DNA of 64,000 nt from Polytrichum commune (Eukaryota; Streptophyta; Polytrichopsida; Polytrichales; Polytrichaceae), in NCBI GenBank assembly GCA_950295325.1, contig OX485805.1, positions 47,516,758 to 47,580,757 on the forward strand, read 5' to 3'. Positions within the stretch are counted from its first letter, which is position 1, and every line of letters starts with the position of its first letter. The notes under the pieces are model-generated. The model ran no database searches, was not told the origin of the DNA, and was given only the letters and a program-made list of their open reading frames with translations. The position numbers were made by a program, and so were the translations under genes. Positions 50,001 to 60,166 of this stretch are shown here, piece by piece.

Positions 50001-52468
50001 CTCCATCATGTCTTGCCCTCAACACCCTATACAATGTTCGCTCCCATATTCTCAATCGTGCTTCCCCTTGCATGCATTTGCCCATCACCTCCAAACTCAA
50101 AGGAAGTCCACAACATGCATCCACAATCTTTTCAACCACATGTTTTAAATGAGGTGAACATGATTGGTTGGTCCCAAAAGCATACATTGAAAATAGCTCC
50201 ATAGCTTGGTTCCCATCGAGGGTTTGCATGTCTACTTTACCACCCATGGGTACATGTTGTTCCAAGGAGTTCCAATCACGAGAACTTGCAATCAACCTAC
50301 TACCATTGACATTTTTGAACAAATCATCATGATCCAATAGTTGTTGTAGTTGTCTTTGTTTGCCCACGTTGTCCACCACAATGAGAATATTTTTTGTTCT
50401 TTGAATATCTTTTAAAAACTTTTGTGTTGTTATCAATGTTTTGGCTTGGGGACGTGAGTCTTGCATGCCTTTGGAGTTGTGTTGTACTTGCAATGTACAA
50501 GTTTCATCCTTCAAGTCGTACACAAAACATGTTGCATCAAATCCCTTGGAGATGTGGTCACTCAAAGCCTTAGCCAACGTCGACTTGCCACTTCCGCCCA
50601 TGCCAACAAGTCCTAGACAATCAACACTTTGAAGTTGCCTTTCCAATTGGAAAACTTTGTCTTGGACTCCAATTAATTTCGACAATTCTTTCATGTTGTC
50701 ATCATTGTTGACCTACAAAATTTCCAACTTCTCAAATTTAGTGAGTGTTATTAACATGATAGAGTTGGTGAGGCCTCTTCAATTATCCCAAATAAAGTTG
50801 AAATCTAGTAACTTCCATTTATAAACTCAACCACGCGCTTACCTTCATGGAAAATGGATTTGATGATGATCCATTAGAGACCTTTTGGGCCCTTGGAAAT
50901 AAGGTTGGACGATTAGCATGTTTAAATTTGAATATGAACCATAAGTATCGGATCCAAGAGACCAAAACAAAGCATAAGTATGATAAAACTTTCCATAAGG
51001 AGCCACGTGTATCATTTGTAGCTCCTCCAACTGTAACCACACCCTTGAGGATCGTAAGTCTTTTCAAACTTGTAAGTTTGTTGTGAATACCAAGAAATGT
51101 TGGTCTTTCCAAAGGATCCAACGACCAACAATCATGCACCATTGATCTTAATTCTTCCGAATAGGATTCTGGCAGCTTTGGTCTACAAGAATCTTCTAAT
51201 ATGTACTTTCGATATTCACGAAATGAACCAAGAGGCAATTTCTCTGCCGAAAGAATATCAAAACACAACATGCCAAAACTAAACACATCAGCTTTCAAAG
51301 CATCCACCTCTGATAATTCATTCGCCATCATCTCTGGCGCCATGTATCCATGAGTTCCTATGTTTCGACCTGTGGGCACCTCCCCACAATCCTTCACTTC
51401 AACCTTTGAAATACCAAAATCAAGTAGTTTCACTTGTATGCACCCAAGATCAATCAACGTCGAATCATTTGGTAGAGTCACAACAACATTACCAGGCTTT
51501 AGGTCACGATGTGCCACCTTCATATCATGAAGGTAGCACATTCCATTTGTAATTTGTAACATAATGTCCAGTGCGTTTGTCTCTTCAAGAGGACCTTTTT
51601 CACTTAGATATTCTGATAAGGTTTTCTCTCCATATTCCATAACAAGCTCAAATTTGTTTTCCACCTCAAGAAAACCACAACAATAAAACTTGATGATGTT
51701 TGGATGATTCAACCCTCCCAAAATACTTGCTTCTTTCCAAAGTCGTTTTATGTCCTTGGGATCACGGATGTCAAACACCTTTGTTGCAGATTCCAAACCC
51801 AACCAATCTGTCAAGAACACACACATGTTGTTTGACCTTCCCAAAACCTTAGGTGGATTTTCTTTATATTTGGGGCGAGGATAATTGTAAGGAAAATCAA
51901 TTTTGTCCAATCCACCACCTTCAACATGTTGTAGACTCCTTAGGTACTCCTTAAGGTATTGCGCAAGTTTGCAATCATCGCAATCCGTGGTTGTGCATGA
52001 ATCCAAATGCTTAGAAAACCTTCCACATATTGAAGTTTGATCCTCTTTAACTGCATCGATGGATGTTGGGTAGAATATCATATCATTCTTGATTGCAAGA
52101 ATTTTCGATTCTTGAGCTGGATGGTAAAGGCAAGATATGTCACAAATTGTATGAAAACAATTTTCAAAATCCAAAAGGAGTTCTCTGAAGCCCTCTTTGT
52201 TGGTCAATTGTGTCACTACAACGCGACACCAATCTTCTCTGCAACAATCTTCAATTAGCACTTTTGCTTTGTATACAATTTGATACAGATCTTCTTCTGC
52301 TTTGCGGAACACCTCGTTATGACCACTTGTGATGCTTTGCAATGCTTGCACACCATTTTGAAAGTTGAAGAACAAATTCTCGCATTGTCTTCTATTCAAT
52401 ACTTCATCCAACAATGATATTGCAGGAAATTCCACACTCCCCATTGCTAGCCGCATAACATTTGCCAT
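44035..52468 (-). CDS. Protein kinase-NB-ARC-LRR immune-receptor-like gene, with a frameshift and an internal stop
   Basis: Three minus-strand exons, all phase 0: 52468-50843 (542 codons), 50712-49648 (355 codons) and 49493-44035. Order: an unassigned helical N-terminus (about 1-170); a Ser/Thr-type kinase (about 205-480) with HRDLKPGN, LDFGISK and GYMAPE, and a degenerate glycine loop; a hydrophobic stretch (about 494-514); NB-ARC with P-loop GMGGSGKST, kinase-2 LIVVDNV, GSRLIASSRD, GLPLSLEVMGK, FLDIACFF and an MHD-like IHDQLREMG; LRRs from exon 3. The NB-ARC motifs are of the TIR-NB-LRR style, although the N-terminus is a kinase. Exon 3 has a 1-bp deletion near 48810 and a TAG at 44539-44541. 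With one base added, it is exactly 1,820 codons ending at the stop 44035-44037, so the intended protein is about 2,716 residues. NLRs normally act in intracellular pathogen sensing. Function here is inferred. It may be a pseudogene, or the defects may be assembly errors in a hard repeat. Confidence 0.82.
44060..48965 (-). repeat. 144-bp tandem coding array, 34 units (about 68 LRRs)
   Basis: Each 48-residue unit is two 24-residue LRRs, L..LDMSECEALEEFPVGV.NLVA and LEELNFARCRALKMIPESFG-NLTK. The landmark AAAGCTTTCC recurs from 44200 to 48951, which is 33 x 144 minus 1 bp, so the array has essentially no indel except one lost base. Central units are nearly identical. Units at both ends are more diverged (CRALKRI, SNL, FGTC variants). 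Confidence 0.95.
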
Positions 52469-52525
52469 TTTTAGAGATATAATGAATGTTCACAAAGCTT
52501 GATTATGTTGTATTGTATGCTTGAA

Positions 52526-52545
52526 GTATATATAGTAACCAATCA
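52526..52545 (-). promoter_or_regulatory. Candidate TATA and CCAAT boxes of the kinase-NB-ARC-LRR gene
   Basis: On the minus strand the sequence upstream of the ATG reads GATTGGTTACTATATATAC, a TATA-like run about 60 bp before the start codon with an ATTGG (inverted CCAAT) directly beside it. The spacing implies a short 5' UTR. Motif evidence only. Confidence 0.35.
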
Positions 52546-52559
52546 ACTCCACTAGAACC

Positions 52560-55085
52560 TGAACCTATAAAAACCACAAAAACCATCAAATATTGATGCA
52601 AAAATTAAATTCCTCATAAAATTTTAGTATTAAATGATTCTTACACAACTTAGAATTTGAGCAAATGATAATTCTATCTTTAATATAATGGAAATCAACA
52701 TATGCATCGCCGGACCAACCTCTGACCACAAAAGTATTCATATTCAAAGTATGGTGTGCACTTGCTTATCCTCTTTGGCATAAGCAAACATGTAATTGAT
52801 CTTTAATTATGATAGGTTACAGTTTGAGATGAAGGTCGTCAACTAGATTCAAACAAAACCTTTTAAAGTGGATATCAACTATGTATTTCATGTGGTTTAT
52901 ATAGTGATAGCTTCTTAATTAACAAAACAACAACTTTGCTTTAGCCAATGCTCATATTACAAACATTAGGCCCTGAAAATAATATAGGAACGTGATTCAA
53001 CATTGAGTTGGCACACGCGGACAATAGAATGATGTTTGAACATATCGTGAAGAGTATTTTCATTATTTTCATAATATGTAGGAACATCTACCTATAGATT
53101 TAAATGAAAAACACACAAAAGATGTGATAATTTCTAATTTTGAGATATGTACGTTAACAATAGGATGGGAAAGCCTTCCTAACATGTGAAAAGATAAGGG
53201 CCTTTAAGAATTTAGAGTTTGATCCCAAGTTTAAAATATTTTGAGTGACAAGAAATTCCAACAAACCTATTAGATGTAGCCCCAAATTAAATATTTGAAC
53301 CATATTCTATATTTTCATAACAAATTTTAATATCTTACCATATACAAAAAGGATCATGAAATTCATTAGAAACCATGAGTCATAAAGGTCACCCATTTAC
53401 TTCACTATCTTGACCTTCTTAACACATGCTTTCCTGACACTCAGAACTCACATGGAATCCAAATTTTACCCCTAAAGGCCCAAGTAAAACTGTCCAATCC
53501 AATTCAATAGCTTATTGAAAAAAAAATGTACATCTTAATGTAGATCTGATCATACCAATGGCATCTTTGTAATGTTAGGATTGTTTAGCTGACCATATGT
53601 CCAAAATCAAATTATTATAATGTAAGTGTTTTCACTAGAACGGTCAACGGTGACTTAAAGAAAATTGCCTCAACCTTTAGGGCTTAAGGCCCTAAGTTTG
53701 GGCTCTCTATGATGTTACCACAAGATATTATGTGAGTTTTCTTATCAACTAAGTTGCAATTGAGTCTAGACAAGAATCATGGATAGAAGTCTACATTGAC
53801 CCCAATATGTTACTTCCAAGTTTGTTGATGATAACAATTCTAGAAGTGGACAATACAGGTGCAATTGAAGCGCATTGGCTCCTTCTGATTCATCAAAATT
53901 GATTTGATAGCGAGAACCCGAATTCATATGTTTTAGTTTTTTGAAATGCAATGAGCGTGGTCAACAAAGCAATATCTTAACAAGTCAAAAGATGTAAATT
54001 CTCGAAGCGTTGCCAAGAATGTTGACAACATGCCATGACATTATTCAAGTAGCATACTAGATTCCCCAACTCTCAAAGGGAGATGACATACCTATGCATC
54101 AACGTCACCTCCTTATAACGGGGTCACCCCTTCAATGCACATCCATATTTTTAGAAGACATCTTGAATCGATTTGAAAGAAATTGCAACATGTTTCACAA
54201 TGTTGCAATTGAGTGAACAATGACCATGGTGCTCTTTGCTCTCTGCATTCACAATAGGAGTTACAACTTGAGAGACATATGCAACACAATCCAACGCATG
54301 TGCATGATGTCTACTTAAAGTGGTTGAGCATGTAGCTACATACTCTTTCCATCATGCAAAAAGTAAGTCCCAAGTCTCTAGACCAGCTTCGCTTCATGGA
54401 TTAGCAATTTAGACCTACTCGCTACCTCAAAAGGGATTCACTTCCTAAATAACACAATTCTTCTCACATGACCATGTCATTAAATTGCAGGACTAGACTT
54501 CCTAGCACTCATAACCCTAGTTGAGTTAAATCATGTATCAATTACACTAAATAGCTGAAGTAGTGTCGTCAAAAAATTAAAGTAAAAGTAATTAACGTGG
54601 CCATTATAATTCTCTAGTTGGGTGAAAATAATGTGGGTGAAGATGTGGTCTTCCCCTAAGTTGATCTTCCTTGAGACTTCCAACCAACACCTTAGGTATT
54701 TAAAAACATGAACCCCTTCAACATCCTAGAAAAACAATTAATGTGTCTCACATTAATATTAATCTAGAAAATGGGCATGGATTAAGAATGAATACAACCT
54801 TGTTGCTTCTTCAAATGTGAATTGGTGTGAGCTCAAGGCAATTCCTACAGCCCACAAGAATAGAACTATTTAGCATAGCAAATGAGTCAATTTCCTTCAA
54901 CCAACTGAACTACATTATCATTTACAAAAGTTTGAACTACCTTATTGTAATGTGTTGAGACATGGATCACCTCGAGTCTAGTAAGCATCACATCATCATT
55001 CATCCGCAACTTATTCAATTGTCAAACATGATTCCCAAAAGCAATTGTAAGCTCATGCTAACATTGCGACCCATAATTTTGGTTC
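52560..55085. other. AT-rich intergenic DNA
   Basis: No gene, RNA gene or strong repeat recognised. Confidence 0.4.
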
Positions 55086-55088
55086 ACA

Positions 55089-55560
55089 TATGACTGTGAC
55101 GGCTTGTAACGTAGATGCACTATGCTCAAGAAGTGTTTTATACTTGATTACAATTTGCTTTATAAAGGATTCTTAGAACCCAGCAAATTGAATTTCTCCA
55201 GTGTAGTATGTCAAGCTTCAACCAAATTGGGCATGTCTCCGCAGTACCAAAAAAAATGGCATGGCAAGAAAAATCTAGAAATTTTTTTCTTACAAAAGAG
55301 GCAGATAGTTCATGTTTAACTTGGGGCCACTTCACACACGAGACTCAGGGCCCGTGACCATTGCACTTCAAGCAAATCTCACTGGTGGAAAAGGTGGAGT
55401 TAGTCTAAGTTCGCTTCATACTACGCTTCAGGGATCCACTCAGTAAGTCGATATAGTACAGTCTACATGGATTCCTACATGGCATCAAATGGATCATGTT
55501 TCATGGTCACTTGAATTATTTTCCAAGACCACCTTTTGGAAGTAGGCTTAACACAAAACC
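55089..55560. repeat. Direct repeat copy 1
   Basis: Matches 56315-56810 at an offset of about 1,226 bp, for example TATAAAGGATTCTTAGAACCCAGCAAAT, TAACTTGGGGCCACTTCACACAC and CTCACTGGTGGAAAAGGTGGAGT. No protein recognised. Confidence 0.8.
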
Positions 55561-55589
55561 AAGAGATCATGGCACTCCGAAACCTCACA

Positions 55590-56020
55590 ACCGTTGATTT
55601 ATTATACTATATTCTTGGGAATCTTCCCTCTACTGTAGCATACTGTCCTAAATATAATATCTGTATTTACTGGAACTCTGCCGTCTTTGCACTGTTCTGG
55701 GTTCGAATTACTGCAAGGTTGGACATCTAGCCCTTGCCCTACCGTCATGGGTTGCAAAGTCCAGGTCCCCAAAGATAGACACCTGTGGACCTTGGACTGA
55801 ATTTCTGGTGCTCCTCCCAAAGTGTACGTCCATACCTATCTACTCGCGATTCGCTTCAGAGTCCTTTTTCTTGTTGTGGCTGTAAGCGGAACACTAAATA
55901 TTCTATTAGTCCGTATTACTTCCCTGTGCTGTATCTCTTACTGGCCGAAGTATCTAAGCTAATATTTACTCGAGCTGTGCCATCCTTGCACTTTTCTGGG
56001 TTCGAGAGACACCTACAGTA
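55590..56020. repeat. Dispersed repeat holding the empty pogo site
   Basis: 55600-55690 matches the left flank of the transposon (58200-58289), and 55689-55960 matches its right flank (62126-62390). So this is an uninterrupted copy of the sequence into which the transposon inserted. Confidence 0.8.
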
Positions 56021-56314
56021 ATTCAATGTAATAATCTTTCATTTCTTGTCGAGTCCATATGCATGAGCTGCGGCGCCGGGCAATAATCGACACTCGAACT
56101 TTAAATAGGTACCAGATTCTTTGGTTTCTTCCTCCAGGATCCACCTTTGCTTGATCGGATTATCTATACTTATTTAGTCGCAATTCACACCCTCTGTCCT
56201 GCCTACTCTGGTTGTGAACTTGTGAGTAGATGCTTGGACCTCAAAGCATCGGATAGAAGCTTCCCCGAATTCCCTGCAAGTGGCCCTTGAACCCATTGGG
56301 ATCATTGGAGCATA

Positions 56315-56810
56315 AATGACTGTGATGGATTGTAACGCAGACTCACTCTGCCCAAGAAGTGTTTTATATTGGATTACATGTTACTTATAAAGGATTCTTA
56401 GAACCCAGCAAATGAAAGTCATCAGTGTAGTATGCCAAGCTTCAACCGAATTGGGCATGTCTACTCACCACCAAAAAAATGGCATGGCAGGAAAAATATA
56501 GTTATTTTTTTGTTACAATAGATGTAGATAGTTCATGTTTAACTTGGGGCCACTTCACACACAAGACTCAGGGCCCGTTTCCATTGCACTTCAAGCAAAT
56601 CTCACTGGTGGAAAAGGTGGAGTCGGTGCAAGTTCGCTTCATACTACGCTTCATGGACCCACTGAGTAAGTTGATGCAAGATGGATGTAAAGTCTACATG
56701 GATTCCTAAATGGCATCAAGTGGATCATGTTGCATGGTCACTTGGACTATTCTCAAAACCACCTCTCAGAGGTAGGCCTAACACAAAACCAAGTGACCAT
56801 GGCACTTCGA
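56315..56810. repeat. Direct repeat copy 2
   Basis: Second copy of 55089-55560, same orientation, about 90 per cent similar by eye. Confidence 0.8.
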
Positions 56811-58170
56811 AACCTCACAACTGTTGATTTACTACATTTCATCGTGTGTGAAGACCCCGATGAATAGAACTCGTTGAAAAAGCATTTGGTTGAGGACACA
56901 GTCACATATGACTTCACACTACACTTGAGGGCCCATGACCACACTACATGATTTTGGGAAGTGTCTCAGGACAGCCTTAAAACACTTCTTTTGGGCTCTC
57001 AAAAATTCATGGTCATGGCTCTTGGCTCATGTGTGAAGTGGCCCTTAGACACCTACAGGCATAAGCTTGCCAGAGTCCATATCAACATATTTGAAACCAC
57101 CGAAAATATATTTGAACTTGCCTCTCATGAAATCTGAGATCCTCCAACTCTAGAATTGATTTACAATGAAATCTCTCACATGAAAACGGACAACAAATTG
57201 GTACATGACACTACAGGATGTGTGGAGCCAATGGACCTGAACCAAGAAATGAATAGAGCCGGAACTCAATGTACACTATTATGCACTAACTTATCATATT
57301 TTCACCACAACTTGCATAACTCGTCATGTGCTTCCTGTTCGGCATCACAAAGTGGTGCTAATTGGTTGACGAGCTATGTCGGACGACGAGAGCTATCGGC
57401 AGGTGTAGCAAAGGGTGGCTATGGCAGGGAAGGAGGGGGCTACAGTACAGTGGGTTTTTTTCATTGGTGACTATCGTCATGACCAGGGCTAGACACCCAT
57501 CTCCTTGAGTTGGGCCCCTACCTGAAACTCCAGTGTGCACTTGTGATGCGCTTCAAAACTAACTCTCCAAATCATTCTACTAGCATGCAAAAGGATTTGA
57601 ACAAACTAATCTGGAGAGAAAGTCATGCAATTTTCAAATAGGAAGGGGCTACGCATACCTATGTAAGAAGCCGGATATGTGTGTCTTGAGATCTATCGCC
57701 CTGCAGATTCCCCCTCGTCATCCTCACGAACCGTCATCTTTCAACACCCAACGCAGAGATTCCGAAGAACAACCACTCATTTCAAAAGACTCACCGACCC
57801 AATTCCGTTGCGAGGTCACGGCTGGCAGTGGAGATGTTGTTTCGTCCTGTGTATTCGGGGTCTTGGACCTATATGGAGAAATTCAATAGTAAGAATTCTA
57901 GCAGAACGTACAGACGCGAGCTGAACGCACCCATATTAACAAACTCAACGGATTGTGAAACAACAACATATGCTTGACAACCTTCTGTTCGTCAATCGGG
58001 CAAAAAAGAACATGAATTCCTCCCACTTGGAGTGCAGGGAAGCACAAGGAGAGGGAGCTCAGAGAGTAGTAGAATGAGAGACGGCAGCGCAAGAGGAAGG
58101 TGGCTATGGCAGGGAAGAAGAAGCTGGGCGCAGAGTGCATTTCCTTGCCAGGATCATGGCCAGATTTTCG
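56811..58170. other. Intergenic, nothing recognised
   Basis: Short ORFs only. GGTGGCTATGGCAGGGAAG at about 57413 and about 58099 is a shared block within a pair of weakly similar stretches. No RNA gene seen. Confidence 0.4.
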
Positions 58171-58949
58171 GAAGATGCGGACACCCGCACTGGGTGATAC
58201 CTCAGGGCCCGAATTCTTGGGAAGATTCTCTGTACTGTAGCTCTTACTGTCTTAAATATAATATCTGTATTTACTCGAGCTCTGCTGTACAGTCTAACCT
58301 TGATAATGTCACCCTTGTTAATGGGACACCTTGATACTGTCACCTAAAAGTTTGAAACCGATTTTCTTAGTGTAAAACTCCCTCGTTATTATCCCTATCA
58401 CCCTTGTTAATGTCACTATTTTTTTCCAAAATCCGTAGTGTAAATGTGATAATATCAAATATGGATGGATTGTATGTGATGGTTGGATGTATGGATTGTA
58501 TGTGATGGTTGGATGGACATATTGTAGTAGCCAAAAGGGTCATGAGCCACCCCTGTGATAAATGCAATGTTATTCAAAGGGTCATGAGCCGCCTCTGTGC
58601 ACCAACCCTGAACGGTGCTGTCTATACACGGCACTCAAAGGTGTTGTCTTTGACGGCGCTGCCAAGACTTCTTGGCCTCTATGCACCCCACCTTCCGTCA
58701 CATGTGTTCACCTATGTGTCTTTGAGGGTTTCAGCTTGTGTGAAGTAATTTAGGATGTTAAGTTCTACGGTTTAGCTGAGCTGGTACAGAGTAGTGTCGA
58801 CTTAAGCTAAATTAGTTCAATTGGTTTGCAATGTAGAAATCTCAAGATATGTGGCACGGTCTTCACTGTTTCTATAGTCAATAGTCGCATAGGAGAATCT
58901 AGTAAGATCATAAGTGTTAGCCGCTCATCCTAAGTGGGCATTCAATTAG

Positions 58950-59098
58950 GAACAATCTTCTAGATTAGTTAGTCAAGCTCATAAGTAGAAACAATCTTCT
59001 AGGTAGGTTAGTCAAGCTCATAAGTAGAAACAGTCTTCTAGGTAGGTTAGTCAAGCTCATAAGTAGAAACAGTCTCCTAGGTAGGTTAGTCAAGCTCA
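58950..59098. repeat. 39-bp tandem repeat, four units
   Basis: Unit AACAATCTTCTAGGTAGGTT followed by AGTCAAGCTCATAAGTAGA, four consecutive copies with few changes; the last is incomplete. It lies in the 5' part of the transposon, where subterminal repeats often bind transposase. Confidence 0.9.
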
Positions 59099-60166
59099 TG
59101 GTCGAGCTCACTTGTATATAATGAACCATTGTTCATTTGGAATTTAAATGCACACTTTCTATCATAGGCTTGTGTTTCTTCATGCAGTGCAGGTGTTCTT
59201 CGTTGTGTTGTTGTTTTTGTTGTTGTTGCTACATTGGAAGCTAGTGATTGGTTGGTTTTTTGCTCTTGTAAGCCTTCGTTGGCATTGTTGCATAGCTTTG
59301 TGAATTCGGTAGCGTATGAATTATTAAGGACAAGGTGCGAGATGTATGTCAAGTAATTGGAGTAAGAGTAATTGAAAAGACAGATGAGCAGTGTGCGAAC
59401 TTGCTTTGGCTAACCCGCATTTTGAACAATGTGTGCATTGCAGGTTGACGAGGGTGTGGTTGGGCACATTCGAGACTCTCACCGCCAAGCTTCACCGCTG
59501 GTACTTGCAGTCGCAGCAACAAGAAGGCCAACCAGTAGGGGAGTCAAAACCCTCGCAGTCGCTCACCTGCAGTCGCAGCAATCGAACCTCGGCATCTACC
59601 ATTGGAAAACGGGCAAGCAGGAGGAGCCCAATTGGGTGCGCAACGTCGAGTTCGCCACCAGCCTCTTGACTCGCAGCCTCAGCCAGCAAATTGTTCATGA
59701 CAATTACGGTTCGTTTGAGTTTTCTTTTGATTTGAGAATGTCTGTTGGAATGGGTAGCATGGTGCTGAAGTAGAGTGATGCCTGGAAGTAGCATTGAGGT
59801 TCCTTTTTGTATTTCATCGGTTCATGGTATGAACTTGCAGGAATGTTGGCTCGTAGTTTCACATCTTCGATTGTAAATTGGGCAATACATGACATTGTTT
59901 GTGTTCAGGATCAAAAAAATTATGTAACCAACTCAAAATCTTGGAGGCATTTCAATCAAATGTGGCAGTCTACTGACTTGTGATACGTGTTGTTCATTTG
60001 CGCTCACCTGTGGTACGGTACGTTACTTGTTTTGATCGAATTTGTGATGATACATGAATAATGTTGCTGCTAAAACAATTCAATGCACCAGTTTTGCTAA
60101 ATTATCATGGTGACTTATGTTGAGTGCTCATTTAGGGGAATGGTTTGGCAAATATAGGTACTTCCA

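Noticed and set aside
50819..52468. Kinase as an independent 549-residue gene ending at 50819
   Set aside because: Only 7 codons follow a good GTAAGC donor, and a phase-0 acceptor with the NB-ARC lies 130 bp on. Not excluded without transcripts.
55696..55720. tRNA-like GGGTTCGAATTACT motif
   Set aside because: No acceptor stem or anticodon arm at the right distance, and the motif varies among repeat copies.
59391..59773. Overlapping 92- and 114-codon ORFs in the GC-rich part of the transposon
   Set aside because: No recognisable domain. Openness is explained by GC-rich composition. Mentioned only as a possible 5' exon or captured segment.
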